A stretch of DNA of 64,000 bases from Acidovorax delafieldii (GCA_002377855.1 DFQQ01000010.1:1-64000); one strand, 5' to 3'; positions 9,243-19,764 are shown, counted from the first letter of the stretch. Notes: generated by a model not told the origin, from the letters alone. Made by a program: numbers and translations.

Positions 9243-12200
9243 TCAGAGATCCTGGCCGGAGCCAGGGTCTGCCTGCTGCCCCTCCACTTGCAGCGTGGCA
9301 AGCAGTTCCAGGGCGAGCTCAAAGTCGAAGTTACGAACGTGGGTCTGGACCGCGGCGAACCCATCTCCCAGGGAAGTGGCGAGTATTGTTGCATTGTGTT
9401 GCAAAAACTCGGTGGCTGCCGGATCATCCTTTGCCAGCAACGCGCGCAACTGCGCTACTGCCTCTTCAGTGGCGACAGCCGCCTGTACCGGCAGCGGCGC
9501 CGCATTGGGAAAAGCAACCGCAGGCGCTTGCCCGGACTGCCGCACCCACGCCTGAAGTCCAGCCAGCAGCGGCTCCATGGCTGAAGCCAGGGCGCCCAGC
9601 AGAGGCAGTGCGTGGGCGCCGCTTCCGTCTGCCGCGCGTCTGCGCAGCGCTTGCTCCAGCGCATGGGCTTGGTCTGAAGCCTCTTGCGCACCAATGTTGG
9701 CTGCCACGGACCTGAGCGTGTGAGCAAGGCGCTCCGCCAAGCTATGGTCGCCCGTTGCAATGGCCGTATCCATTTGCGCAACCACCGATGACTGCGCCTG
9801 CACAAACCGCACAAGCATGTCCGCATACAGCGCTGGTTTGCCCAGCGCCCGCTGCAAGCCCAGTGTGGTGTTGAGCCCTGGCACCACCGGGGGCCATCCC
9901 ACCAGTCTGGGGACAGCGGTTGGAGCAGTTGCTGGCACGGTGAGCGGGGACAGAGCATTTGCGGTAGCGGCTGCACCCTGCTCTCCCAGTCCGGTACGAG
10001 GCTTGATCCACCGCGACAGAGCGCCCCAAAGCGCTGCGGGCTCGATGGGTTTGGCGACGTGATCGTTCATGCCTGCGGCGAAGCACCGCTGACGATCGGA
10101 CTCCATCGCATTGGCTGTCATGGCAATCACGGGCAGCTCGCTAAACCGAGGGTCCATGCGCAGTTGGCGGGTCGCGGTTTCGCCGTCCATCACCGGCATC
10201 TGCATGTCCATCAGCACGGCATCGTAGTGGGCCCCGCGCACCTGGTTCAGCGCCATCTGCCCGTTGTCTGCTACATCCACTACGAAACCCGCGTCGCGCA
10301 AAAGCTCCACGGCCACCATCTGATTGAGCTCGTTGTCCTCGACGAGCAACACCCGGGCGCCCCGTATGGCCATGGGGAGCACTTCCGGCGCGGGCGCTGC
10401 AGCGGGCGTTCGTGACTGTGCTGCGGTGGTACCGTCCAAGGGCTGCATCAGCGTGTCAAACAGCACCGAGGCGTTCACGGGCTTGATCAGCACCGTTTCT
10501 ATGCCTTCCGAGCGTGCTGCGCGCATGACGTCTTCACGGCCATACGCCGTGACCATCAACATCTGCGGCACCCTGGGCATACCCAGGCTGCGGATATGGC
10601 GCGCAAGCTCCACTCCATCCATGCCAGGCATGTGCCAGTCCAGCAGGAGCAGCCCGTACAGGCGCTGGGTATCCATGGACTCGCGCAGCATTTGCAGGGC
10701 CTGCAAGCCCGAGTAGGCCTGTTCCACTTCAAAGCCCATGGCTGCCAGCATGTCTGACAAAACGGCCGCCGCGGTGTGGTTGTCGTCCACCACCAGCACA
10801 CGCTGGCCCCGCAGATCAGCCGGCGGTTGCAGGACGCGCGCTGGGGCGCCGCGCTCCAGCGGCAGGGTTACCCAGAACGTGGAGCCGCGCCCGAAATCGC
10901 TGGACACGCCCACCTCGCCACCCATCAACTCCGCCAGGCTCTTGCAGATGGCAAGGCCCAGCCCCGTGCCGCCGTATCGGCGGGTGGTCGAGGTGTCGGC
11001 CTGCTGAAAGCTCTGAAACAGGCGCCCTATCTGCTCCGCAGTCAGGCCAATGCCAGTGTCACGCACCTCAAACCTCAACATCACCCGGTGGGCGGTTTGC
11101 TCCAGCATGCGCACCACAATGCTGATCTCGCCTTTGTCAGTGAACTTGATCGCGTTGTTGGCGTAGTTGATAAGAATCTGGCCCAGACGCAACGAGTCCC
11201 CGAGCAGGTTGGGAGGGACGTCGCTGGCTACGTCGCACACCAGCTCCAGCCCCTTGGCGCCTGCTTTGTAGCCCACCACGTCCGCAACACTCTCGAGCAG
11301 CCGGTCGAGCACAAAAGGATGCTTTTCTACAGAGAGCTTGCCCGCCTCGATTTTCGAAAAATCCAGGATGTCGTTGATCACACCCAGCAAATGCTGACCG
11401 GCCTGCTGGATCTTGCTGACGTAGTCATGCTGGCGCGGGTTCAGCCCCGACTTGAGCGCCAGGTGAGACATGCCAATGATGGCGTTCATGGGCGTACGTA
11501 TCTCGTGGCTCATGTTGGCCAGGAAGTTGGATTTGAGCTCCGTCGATTCCTCTGCCAGTTCCTTGGCGCGCAGCAGGCTTTGCTCTGCCAGCTTGCGGTC
11601 GGTGATGTCGACAAACGTGCCAATGGCTCCGCCAGGCGTGCCATCGGCACGCAAAAAGCCGTGGAGCCAGAACAAGGTATGGTGGATCTGGCCATCGGCA
11701 TAAGGCAGGTCCACTTCCCGGTGCACCGTGCGGACGCCTTCAAGCGCCTGCCCGGCGTCCTGATCGAACTGATTGCGCAGTTCGTCGGGCAAGAAGGCCA
11801 GGTCCTGCACAGTCTTGCCGATGAAGTCAGAGCGCTGGACGCCAAACGCCTGCTCATAGGCGCGGTTGAACCCGATGTACCGGCCATCCGCGCCCTTGTA
11901 GAAAAGAGGGACAGGGATGGCATCGATCAGCGCCTGCTGAAAGTCCAGCTGCGCGGCCACCTGCGCCTCGAGCTGCTTCTGGTCGTGGATATCGACGTTG
12001 ACGCCAACCACCCGCGTGGCCTGGCCCTGTTCGTCGCGGAAGATGCGGGCGGCCTCCAGAAACCAGCGCACCTCGCCATCGGGCCGCACGATACGCCAGG
12101 AGTCGCGCAAATGGTCTTGCGTGCCGTTGACGCTGGCGTCAAAGTAATCCCGCGCACGCTGCCGGTCCTGGGGGTGCAGGCAGGCCAGCCACTCGTCTCG

Positions 12201-14150
12201 TGATTGGGGTTGCTTGTCGGACTCAAAACCCATCATGCCAGCCAGTTTGGACGACCACAGGATGCGACCACTGCGCAGGTCCACGTCAAACACCCCGATC
12301 TTTCCGGCCTCCTGCGCCAGCTCAAGGCGTTCATGGACCTCACGCAGCGCAGCTTCCGCCTTGAGCGCCTCGGTCACGTCCTCGATCACCCACAGCGAAG
12401 CATTGTTGAACCCTTCCATTTGCAACCGGCGGCCCGACAGTCGGGCATGGAAGACACTGCCGTCCGGGCGCTGCAACACCGCTGTTTCGCGCACCGCTTC
12501 GTGCGGATGCAGACCCGGCATGACCTTGGCGCGAAACGCTTCAAAGGGCGCTTCTCCACCAAACAGAAAGGCCGCATGGCGCCCCTGAAGCTGCTCCGAT
12601 GTCTCGCCCATCAATGCGGCAAAAGCAGGGTTGAACTGCCGCACATGCCGGTCGCAAATGAGCACGATGGGTGGTGCATTGTCGAAAATGGCGGTTTGCT
12701 GCTCCAGCAGTTCGTTCAGCAAACGCTCGCGCCGCTGCAGTTCGGCCTGCGATTGCATGCGTTCGGAAACTTCTTCATGCAGCCCCACAATGGCAATGCG
12801 CTTGCCACCCGCATCAAAGACCGGCGACAGCGTGGCCTCATCGTGGTACAGCGTTCCGTCGCGCCGCTGGTTGACAAAGTTGCCCCGCCATGATTTGCCC
12901 GACAGCAATGTTGCCCACATGGCCTGGTAGGTTTCCGCCGGGGTCTGGCCGCTGGACACGATCGAGGGCTTGCAGCCTCGCACCTCTTGCAGCGAGTACC
13001 CCGAGTTGCGCTCGTACTGCGGATTCACCCATTCGATATAGCCCTCGCTGTCCGTGATCACCACCGCTACCGGGCTGCTTTCCAATGCGGTACCAAGCAC
13101 CCTGAAGCGTTCCAGCGCCCTTGCGACCTGGGCGCGGCTTCGCAGCAAATCCAGCAGCAGCCAACCCAGCACGCTTGCCAGCAGGAAAGCAACCAGACCT
13201 ACCTGAAGACGCTGCGGCCAAGGCATCAGTGCGCTCACATCATCCAAAGAGAGAAGCTGCCATTGACCGCCAGGGTCCTGCCAGTCCACCGGGCGGCGCG
13301 CAATGGCGTGCGGTACGCCATTCAAAAGTACGTGTGACGCATCGGCGCTGAAAGGCAGTGCCGAGGCAACGCCATTGTCAAAATGGCGCCCGAGCTGGCG
13401 CGTGGCACGAATACTGTCTATGCGAGCCTGTGTGAGCGGAGGCGCCACTGCAAACAGCCATTCTGGCCGGGTGGCGGAAAAAACCACCCCTTGCGGCGAC
13501 AGCAGCAAGGCAGGCAGCCCGACGCGACCAAGCAGCGCATCGATTGCCTCGAATCCCACCTTGAACATCACTACACCAATGATGGCGCCAGAGGGCGAGT
13601 CAAACTCGTAAAGGGGGGCAGCGTAGTAAAGCCCCCGCTCCTGGGTGTTGCCGCCGATAGCGGCATACACGCTGATGCCCCCTTGCGACGCTTGCTGAAA
13701 GTAAGGGCGATAAGCGAGGTTGATGCCCGTGGACCGGGGTCCCGCAGTCTCGTGCGCTACAACGGTGCCGTCGCGTGCGATGACGTATACGCCATTGACC
13801 AGAAAGCGCTCACGCGCCACGCTCAAGCGGGCCAAGGCCGCAGGGTAGTCCGGTGGCACGGCGCCGCGCGCCATGTCTTTGAGCAGAGGCTCGCTCAGCC
13901 CCAACAAGGACACGGCCCCCAGCATGCCCGAGCCCATGGCCTGGTAATTCAGGGCATCGGCCATCTGCTGAAGCCGGGCCTGCTGGTCATCGCCGCGCTC
14001 GAGCGCGCGCCAGTGGGCGAACACCTCTACGGTAAGCCACGCCGCCAGCAACGCGGCCACCAGCACCACCGCAGCGCCCCTGAAACCGCGTGCATTGCGG
14101 TCGAGCACCTTGTCCACAAACACTCCAACGCCTGTGCCTGCCCGCTTCAT
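9243..14150 (-). CDS. Large hybrid sensor histidine kinase (Cache-PASx4-HisKA-HATPase-RECx2-HPt)
   Basis: An unorthodox membrane kinase of about 1635 residues. Two membrane segments (about 15-35 and 305-330) bracket a periplasmic Cache-like sensor. Four PAS domains follow, then HisKA with SHEIRTPMNAIIG near residue 880, and an HATPase domain. Two receivers follow (LLLLDWHMPGMDG near 1170 and VLMDMQMPVMDG near 1310), then an HPt domain (LAHTLRSVAANIGA near 1475) and an unassigned C-terminal tail. The layout resembles BarA/EvgS phosphorelays. The ATG at 14150 (MKRAGTGVGVFV) was preferred because the longer frame up to 14309 adds unusual residues before a normal cytoplasmic start; no strong ribosome site settles it. 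It sits directly upstream of the HD-GYP regulator. Confidence 0.9.
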   Translation of the reverse strand: MKRAGTGVGVFVDKVLDRNARGFRGAAVVLVAALLAAWLTVEVFAHWRALERGDDQQARLQQMADALNYQAMGSGMLGAVSLLGLSEPLLKDMARGAVPPDYPAALARLSVARERFLVNGVYVIARDGTVVAHETAGPRSTGINLAYRPYFQQASQGGISVYAAIGGNTQERGLYYAAPLYEFDSPSGAIIGVVMFKVGFEAIDALLGRVGLPALLLSPQGVVFSATRPEWLFAVAPPLTQARIDSIRATRQLGRHFDNGVASALPFSADASHVLLNGVPHAIARRPVDWQDPGGQWQLLSLDDVSALMPWPQRLQVGLVAFLLASVLGWLLLDLLRSRAQVARALERFRVLGTALESSPVAVVITDSEGYIEWVNPQYERNSGYSLQEVRGCKPSIVSSGQTPAETYQAMWATLLSGKSWRGNFVNQRRDGTLYHDEATLSPVFDAGGKRIAIVGLHEEVSERMQSQAELQRRERLLNELLEQQTAIFDNAPPIVLICDRHVRQFNPAFAALMGETSEQLQGRHAAFLFGGEAPFEAFRAKVMPGLHPHEAVRETAVLQRPDGSVFHARLSGRRLQMEGFNNASLWVIEDVTEALKAEAALREVHERLELAQEAGKIGVFDVDLRSGRILWSSKLAGMMGFESDKQPQSRDEWLACLHPQDRQRARDYFDASVNGTQDHLRDSWRIVRPDGEVRWFLEAARIFRDEQGQATRVVGVNVDIHDQKQLEAQVAAQLDFQQALIDAIPVPLFYKGADGRYIGFNRAYEQAFGVQRSDFIGKTVQDLAFLPDELRNQFDQDAGQALEGVRTVHREVDLPYADGQIHHTLFWLHGFLRADGTPGGAIGTFVDITDRKLAEQSLLRAKELAEESTELKSNFLANMSHEIRTPMNAIIGMSHLALKSGLNPRQHDYVSKIQQAGQHLLGVINDILDFSKIEAGKLSVEKHPFVLDRLLESVADVVGYKAGAKGLELVCDVASDVPPNLLGDSLRLGQILINYANNAIKFTDKGEISIVVRMLEQTAHRVMLRFEVRDTGIGLTAEQIGRLFQSFQQADTSTTRRYGGTGLGLAICKSLAELMGGEVGVSSDFGRGSTFWVTLPLERGAPARVLQPPADLRGQRVLVVDDNHTAAAVLSDMLAAMGFEVEQAYSGLQALQMLRESMDTQRLYGLLLLDWHMPGMDGVELARHIRSLGMPRVPQMLMVTAYGREDVMRAARSEGIETVLIKPVNASVLFDTLMQPLDGTTAAQSRTPAAAPAPEVLPMAIRGARVLLVEDNELNQMVAVELLRDAGFVVDVADNGQMALNQVRGAHYDAVLMDMQMPVMDGETATRQLRMDPRFSELPVIAMTANAMESDRQRCFAAGMNDHVAKPIEPAALWGALSRWIKPRTGLGEQGAAATANALSPLTVPATAPTAVPRLVGWPPVVPGLNTTLGLQRALGKPALYADMLVRFVQAQSSVVAQMDTAIATGDHSLAERLAHTLRSVAANIGAQEASDQAHALEQALRRRAADGSGAHALPLLGALASAMEPLLAGLQAWVRQSGQAPAVAFPNAAPLPVQAAVATEEAVAQLRALLAKDDPAATEFLQHNATILATSLGDGFAAVQTHVRNFDFELALELLATLQVEGQQADPGSGQDL

Positions 14151-14369
14151 GCCTCTGGCCCCCGCCTGCCCTGGCTTGATGTTGGCTGCACCGACCGATT
14201 TGACTCCCCACGCATCGCATCCCCCCCAAAAGGCCGGGCGCATCCACGCGCCGCAGCAAATGCTGTGTCCACCCCCTGGTACGTATTTTTTGACGGGCTC
14301 ACGCAACACTGCGCTGGTGTTGCGCCCCCTTTGGCTCTTCAGCCTAACGCAATTGCATTACCACCGTCA

Positions 14370-17000
14370 TCACAAAGCGGGGTAGAGATAGGCGTCCATC
14401 TCGTGCACGGGCACGGGTCGCCCAAACAGGTAGCCCTGAAATCCGTCGCAACCGTGCAGCCGCAGGAACCCCAACTGCCCCGCCGTCTCTACCCCTTCTG
14501 CCACCACCTGCAGATCCAGACTCTTGGCCAATGCCAGAATCGTCCTGACAATCGCCGCATCGTTGGGATCGCTCAGCACATCCCGCACAAAGCTCTGGTC
14601 AATCTTGACCTGATCCAAAGGAAGCCGCTTGAGATAGCTCAAGCTGGAATACCCCGTTCCGAAATCATCGAGCGCGAAACCCACGCCTTCCTTTTTGAGT
14701 TGCTCCATCCGGTGGATCGTGTCTTCCACATCCCCCAGCAGCAGGCTTTCAGTGAGTTCCAGCTTCAACTTGTGGGGCCGCGCCTGGCATTCCCTCAAGG
14801 TGTCGAGCACTTGCGCCACAAATCCGGGTTGCCTGAACTGCCGGGCGCTGACGTTCACGGACAGGCTCAGGTGGGCAGTGGCTTCGTGCTGAGCCCAGCG
14901 GTTGAGCTGGGTGCAGGCGGTGCGCAGTACCGTCTGCCCCAGCGGCAGGATCAGGCCCGTTTGCTCAGCCAATGGAATGAACTCAGCGGGGCTGATCATG
15001 CCGCGCTGGGGGTGATGCCAGCGCGCCAGGGTCTCGGCGCCGACGAGCTTGCCTTCATGGTCCACCACCGGCTGGTAGTGCACCAGCAGCTCCCCCCGTA
15101 CCAGCCCCTGGCGCAGGTCGGCTTCCAGGTTGGAGCGGGCATTTACCGCGGCCTGCATCTCGGGGTCGAAGAAGCGCTGGGTATTGCGGCCTGCGGCCTT
15201 GGCCTGGTACATGGCCAAGTCAGCGCGCTTGAGCAATTCGTCCACCGTCAGGCGATGTTCCCCAAAGAGCGTGATGCCGATGCTGGGGGTGCTGTAGTGC
15301 TGCCCCCCATCCAGTTCGAACGGCTCGTTCAGGCTGGCCAGCAGCTTGTCCGCCACCGTTTCCGCCTGCGTCGCGGCCTCGGGCAAATGGCTGCTCAGGT
15401 TTTCCAGCATCACCACGAACTCGTCCCCCCCGAAGCGGGCCACCGTGTCGGCTTCACGCACGCTGCGCACCAGCCGCGCGGCCACCTGCGACAGCAACTG
15501 ATCGCCCATGTCGTGGCCCAGCGTGTCGTTGAGGTCTTTGAAGTTGTCCAGGTCAATGAAGAGCAAGGCTCCCTGCGCCTTGGTGCGCTGGCCGGCCGCA
15601 ATCGAGCGTTGCAGGCGGTCCAGCAGCAGGCGCCGGTTGGGCAGTCCTGTGAGGGCATCGTAGAAAGCCAGCCGCTCAATCTCCTGCTCCGCACGCTTGC
15701 GGTCTGTGATGTCCATGGTGAACCCATGGGACAGCACGGTGCCGTCGGGCTCCTTGTGGGGGACTGCACTGGTCATGTGCCAGCGAACGCTGCCGTCGGG
15801 GCCCACCACGCGGTACTCGCACCGCCAGGGCAGCATGCGCCGCACCGACACGAGTGCCGAGCGGCGCAGCTGCGGCGCGTCTTCGGGCAACACGTGCTTG
15901 AGCAACAAGCCATGGTCTTGCGCAACCTCGCTCGGCGTCACTCCCAGGAACTGGCTCACTGCGTCGCTGATGTACTGCACGCTGGCCGTGGAGCCATCGG
16001 CGTGCAGCCGGTACTGGTAAATAAAGCCGGGAATGCGGCTGGCAATGCGCTGAATGAACAGCAACTGTTCGCGCAGTTGCTCGGCGGCGCGGTGTTCGTC
16101 GGTCACGTCCTGCACCACGCCCATTTGCACCGACATGCCGTCGCGCGACAGCGAGTGCCGCACCCGCGAGCGCATCCAGCGCACCTCCCCATCGGGGCGG
16201 CGCCAGCGGTATTCCACATCCGAGCCGTCACCCAACCGGCAGGCGCGGTCAAACACCGGCCGGTCCTCATTTGGAATGCCGCTCACGGCTCGTTCGGTGC
16301 TGAACCATTCCTGCCGCTCAAACCCCGCGATGTCGCAAAGGCCGGGCGACCACAGCAGCACAGTTTCGCCAGGGTCCTCGATGCGGCGCCAATGCCCCGC
16401 TTGCGCGAGGCTTTCCATGGTGTTGAATACCTCGGTCTGCTCCTGCAGGTCACGCCGCGCGTCCGCCAATGCGGCCTGCGCCTGGGCCAAGGCAGCGCGC
16501 AGGTTTTCAGCTTCGGCAGCGTCGCGCACGGTCACCACGATGCAGTTGTCTGCGACGCGCCGGGCCGACAGGTCCCACGCCAGCAAAAGTCTGGTGCCTT
16601 CCCGCACCACCTGCCTGCAGTCCAGCGGCACGCCCAGGCGCGCCACGGCGCAAAGCTGTTCCACCAGCGCGGTATGGGCCAGCTGGTCAAAAACCACTTG
16701 CGCCAGCACTCCTTCCTCGCGCACCACACCCAGGCCCGGCATGCGGCGCGCCGCCGCGTTCGCAGCCCACAAGTACAGGCCATCGTCTTCCAGGCGAAAC
16801 TCCAGCAGCCCCACCGGGACCACGTCCAGCAGAGCCTGCATGCGCCCATGGGCAAACGGCCCCATCAGGCTGTCGCCCTCGGGATAGAGAAGATCGGTCA
16901 GCAGTTCGGAAGAAATCACGATCGCTCTGGAGCCTCTGAAAATTAGATCGGATACCGCGCCACGGTGCACACTCATGCAGCGCTGGGCGCAGTATGTCAA
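14370..17000 (-). CDS. PAS-GGDEF-EAL cyclic-di-GMP signalling protein
   Basis: A product of up to 876 residues without clear membrane segments. Several PAS/PAC repeats fill residues 50-440. A GGDEF domain follows with an intact catalytic motif (ARFGGDEFVVM near 520) and an allosteric RxxD site (READ) five residues before it. A full EAL domain follows (ETLARWHHP near 655, NVSARQF, ELTESLLL, LDDFGTGYSSL, QGYLFGRP). Both catalytic domains look competent, though EAL reads ETL, a tolerated variant. The start is uncertain: ATG at 17000 has no ribosome site, and GTG at 16919 or ATG at 16865 are alternatives. It is co-directional with the hybrid kinase. Confidence 0.88.
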   Translation of the reverse strand: MTYCAQRCMSVHRGAVSDLIFRGSRAIVISSELLTDLLYPEGDSLMGPFAHGRMQALLDVVPVGLLEFRLEDDGLYLWAANAAARRMPGLGVVREEGVLAQVVFDQLAHTALVEQLCAVARLGVPLDCRQVVREGTRLLLAWDLSARRVADNCIVVTVRDAAEAENLRAALAQAQAALADARRDLQEQTEVFNTMESLAQAGHWRRIEDPGETVLLWSPGLCDIAGFERQEWFSTERAVSGIPNEDRPVFDRACRLGDGSDVEYRWRRPDGEVRWMRSRVRHSLSRDGMSVQMGVVQDVTDEHRAAEQLREQLLFIQRIASRIPGFIYQYRLHADGSTASVQYISDAVSQFLGVTPSEVAQDHGLLLKHVLPEDAPQLRRSALVSVRRMLPWRCEYRVVGPDGSVRWHMTSAVPHKEPDGTVLSHGFTMDITDRKRAEQEIERLAFYDALTGLPNRRLLLDRLQRSIAAGQRTKAQGALLFIDLDNFKDLNDTLGHDMGDQLLSQVAARLVRSVREADTVARFGGDEFVVMLENLSSHLPEAATQAETVADKLLASLNEPFELDGGQHYSTPSIGITLFGEHRLTVDELLKRADLAMYQAKAAGRNTQRFFDPEMQAAVNARSNLEADLRQGLVRGELLVHYQPVVDHEGKLVGAETLARWHHPQRGMISPAEFIPLAEQTGLILPLGQTVLRTACTQLNRWAQHEATAHLSLSVNVSARQFRQPGFVAQVLDTLRECQARPHKLKLELTESLLLGDVEDTIHRMEQLKKEGVGFALDDFGTGYSSLSYLKRLPLDQVKIDQSFVRDVLSDPNDAAIVRTILALAKSLDLQVVAEGVETAGQLGFLRLHGCDGFQGYLFGRPVPVHEMDAYLYPAL

Positions 17001-17136
17001 AAGGTAACAGCAAATCGACCCAAATCGTCAAAGATTTGTAAAACAGCATTCACTATTGGGCCCTGCTACAGTCCACGCCTCGCTGCAGCGGCCCTGTATT
17101 CCTTTCCCTGTTTCCACAGTTTTTTATTAGCTCCGC

Positions 17137-19764
17137 ATGTCCGAAACGCTCGAACACCACACCCCCATGATGGCGCAATACCTGGGGTTGAAAGCAGCGT
17201 ACCCCGACACGCTGCTGCTCTACCGCATGGGTGACTTCTACGAAGTGTTCTGGGACGACGCTGAGAAAGCCGCGCGGCTGCTGGACATCACCCTGACCCA
17301 GCGCGGGCAGTCGGGCGGGCAGCCGGTCGTGATGGCGGGCGTGCCCTTCCATGCGCTGGAGACATACTTGGCTCGGCTCATCAAGATGGGGGAATCGGTG
17401 GCCATTGCGGAGCAGGTGGGCGAGGTGGGCGCAGCCAAGGGCCCCGTGGAGCGCAAGGTGGTGCGCGTGGTCACCCCCGGCACGCTGACGGACACCGAGC
17501 TGCTGTCTGACAAAACCGAATCCATGCTGCTGGCCGTGCACCAGGGCCCGCGTGCGCGCTGCGGCCTAGCGTGGCTGAGCGTGACACAGGGCCGCGTGCA
17601 TCTGGCCGAATGCAGCCAGGACGAGCTCGCCCACTGGCTGGGCCGCGTGGCACCGAGCGAGGTGATCTACAGCGCCGGTGTGACCGAGCGCTTTGAACAA
17701 CAACTGCAGGTGATGCGCCAGGGCGGCGTCTTCACCTGCCCCATGAGCCTGAGACCCGACTGGCAATTTGACAGCGCCCTGGGCGAGCGCAAGCTGCTGG
17801 AACACTTGGGGGCGGCCAGCCTGCAAGCCTGGGGCGCACACGAACTGGGCGAGGCCCACGCCGCCGCCGCAGGGCTACTGCAGTACGCCGAGCACACCCA
17901 GGGCCGCCAGCTCACGCACATCCACACGGTGCAGGTGCAGAGGGGCGATGACCTGATCGACCTGCCCGCCACCACGCGGCGCAATCTGGAACTGGTCAAA
18001 ACCCTGCGCGGGGACGACGCACCCACCCTGTTCTCGCTGCTCGACACCTGCATGACGGGCATGGGCAGCCGCCTGCTCAAAACCTGGCTGCTGGAGCCCC
18101 AGCGCGACCGCACCGAGGCGCGCAGGCGCCTTGCGGCCACCACCGCGCTGCGCGGTGCAGGGGGCGCGGGCGGCGGCTCCGGCCCCTGGGCCACGCTGCG
18201 CGGCGAGCTCAAGGGCGTGAGCGATGTGGAGCGCATCACCGCCCGCATCGCCCTGCGCCAGGTGCGCCCGCGCGAACTGGTGGCGCTGTGCAAGACGCTA
18301 CAAAAATCGGAGCTGCTTGCGCACAATGCACAAGCGCCAGAGCCCTATTTGGCTCAAATCTTCAGTCACCTGCAGCCACCCGAAGGTTGCACCGACCTGC
18401 TGTGCCGCGCCATTGCAGAGGAACCCGCCGCCATGGTGCGCGACGGCGGCGTGATTGCCAATGGCTTTGACACCGAGCTGGACGAGCTGCGCGCCATCCA
18501 GACCAACTGCGACAGCTTCTTGCTGGAACTGGAAACCCGCGAGAAGGCGCGCACCGGCATCCCCAACCTCCGCGTGCAGTTCAACAAGGTACACGGGTTT
18601 TATATAGAGGTGACGGGCAGCCACCTGGACCGCGTACCGGACGACTATCGCCGCCGCCAGACGCTCAAAAACGCCGAGCGCTTCATCACGCCCGAACTGA
18701 AGGCCTTTGAGGACAAGGCCCTGTCGGCCAACGAGCGCGCACTGGCCCGCGAGAAATGGCTGTACGAGCAAATCCTGGACCAGCTGCAGCCCCATGTGCC
18801 CGCCCTCACGCAACTGGCCCAGGCCCTTGCCGCGCTCGATGTGCTGTGCACGCTGGCCGAGCGCTCGCTCACGCTGAACTGGTGCGCGCCCCAGTTTGCG
18901 CCCGAGCCCTGCATCGACATCGAAGGTGGCCGCCACCCGGTGGTGGAGGCACGGCTGGCCGAAACGTCCAACGCCAGCTTCATCGCCAACCACACGCGGC
19001 TGAACGCCAACACCCGCATGCAGATCATCACCGGCCCCAACATGGGCGGTAAATCGACCTACATGCGGCAGGTGGCGCTGATCACGCTGCTGGCCTGCAT
19101 GGGCAGCCATGTGCCCGCCACCAGTTGCCGCATTGGCCCCATCGACGCCATCCACACCCGCATTGGCGCGGCGGACGACCTGGCCAACGCCCAGTCCACC
19201 TTCATGCTGGAGATGACCGAGGCCGCGCAAATCCTGCATGCCGCCACGCCCCACAGCCTGGTGCTGATGGACGAGATTGGCCGCGGCACCAGCACTTTTG
19301 ACGGCCTGGCCCTGGCCAGCGGCATTGCCACGCACTTGCACGACAAGACCCGCGCCTTCACCCTGTTTGCCACGCACTACTTTGAATTGACGGAGCTGCC
19401 CGCCAAGGCGAGGCACGCCGTCAACATGCATGTGAGCGCGGCCGAGGCGGGCAGCGACATCGTCTTCCTGCACGAAATCCAGAGCGGACCGGCCAGCCGC
19501 AGCTACGGTATCCAGGTGGCCAAGCTGGCGGGCATGCCCTCGCCCGTGCTGCACCATGCACGCCACACCCTGGCGGCACTGGAAGAGCGCGCGGGCGAAG
19601 ACGACCTTCAGGTGGACCTGTTTGCTGCGCCGCCCGAGCCCGAGGGCCCCGGCACCAGCCCGGTGGAAGCCGCCTTGGCCGCCCTCCAGCCCGATGCGCT
19701 CAGCCCCCGTGAAGCGCTGGATGCGCTGTACCAGCTCAAGCGCCTGGCCAGCCCACTCTGTTAA
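17137..19764 (+). CDS. mutS: DNA mismatch repair protein MutS
   Basis: Mismatch-recognition ATPase of methyl-directed repair, 875 residues (E. coli MutS is 853). The mismatch-wedging Phe-x-Glu is present as Phe34-Tyr-Glu36 in GDFYEVF. The Walker A motif GPNMGGKSTYMRQ lies near residue 635, followed by the signature STFMLEMTE and Walker B LVLMDEIGRGTSTFDG. It stands alone, divergent from the GGDEF-EAL gene. One oddity: the stretch 18299-18359, encoding about 21 residues of the lever region (LQKSELLAHNAQAPEPYLAQI), is a copy of the ~60 bp palindromic repeat seen elsewhere in the window. Compared with E. coli from memory, the region is not lengthened. Confidence 0.98.
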   Translation: MSETLEHHTPMMAQYLGLKAAYPDTLLLYRMGDFYEVFWDDAEKAARLLDITLTQRGQSGGQPVVMAGVPFHALETYLARLIKMGESVAIAEQVGEVGAAKGPVERKVVRVVTPGTLTDTELLSDKTESMLLAVHQGPRARCGLAWLSVTQGRVHLAECSQDELAHWLGRVAPSEVIYSAGVTERFEQQLQVMRQGGVFTCPMSLRPDWQFDSALGERKLLEHLGAASLQAWGAHELGEAHAAAAGLLQYAEHTQGRQLTHIHTVQVQRGDDLIDLPATTRRNLELVKTLRGDDAPTLFSLLDTCMTGMGSRLLKTWLLEPQRDRTEARRRLAATTALRGAGGAGGGSGPWATLRGELKGVSDVERITARIALRQVRPRELVALCKTLQKSELLAHNAQAPEPYLAQIFSHLQPPEGCTDLLCRAIAEEPAAMVRDGGVIANGFDTELDELRAIQTNCDSFLLELETREKARTGIPNLRVQFNKVHGFYIEVTGSHLDRVPDDYRRRQTLKNAERFITPELKAFEDKALSANERALAREKWLYEQILDQLQPHVPALTQLAQALAALDVLCTLAERSLTLNWCAPQFAPEPCIDIEGGRHPVVEARLAETSNASFIANHTRLNANTRMQIITGPNMGGKSTYMRQVALITLLACMGSHVPATSCRIGPIDAIHTRIGAADDLANAQSTFMLEMTEAAQILHAATPHSLVLMDEIGRGTSTFDGLALASGIATHLHDKTRAFTLFATHYFELTELPAKARHAVNMHVSAAEAGSDIVFLHEIQSGPASRSYGIQVAKLAGMPSPVLHHARHTLAALEERAGEDDLQVDLFAAPPEPEGPGTSPVEAALAALQPDALSPREALDALYQLKRLASPLC
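18299..18359 (+). repeat. Dispersed ~60 bp palindromic repeat, copy 1 (inside mutS)
   Basis: Reads GGAGCTGCTTGCGCA..TGCACAAGCGCCAGAGCC...GGCTCAAAT. It shares with the other copies the element AGCTgcTxGCGC, a short loop, then AAGCGCcAGaG followed by a GGCT-T/A-rich tail. It lies wholly within coding sequence and keeps the reading frame. Confidence 0.55.

Noticed and set aside
13383..16946. A 1187-codon open frame on the + strand opposite two signalling genes
   Set aside because: It is antisense to well-identified kinase and GGDEF-EAL domains; long antisense frames are common in high-GC DNA, and the translation is rich in His, Gln and Arg with no domain.
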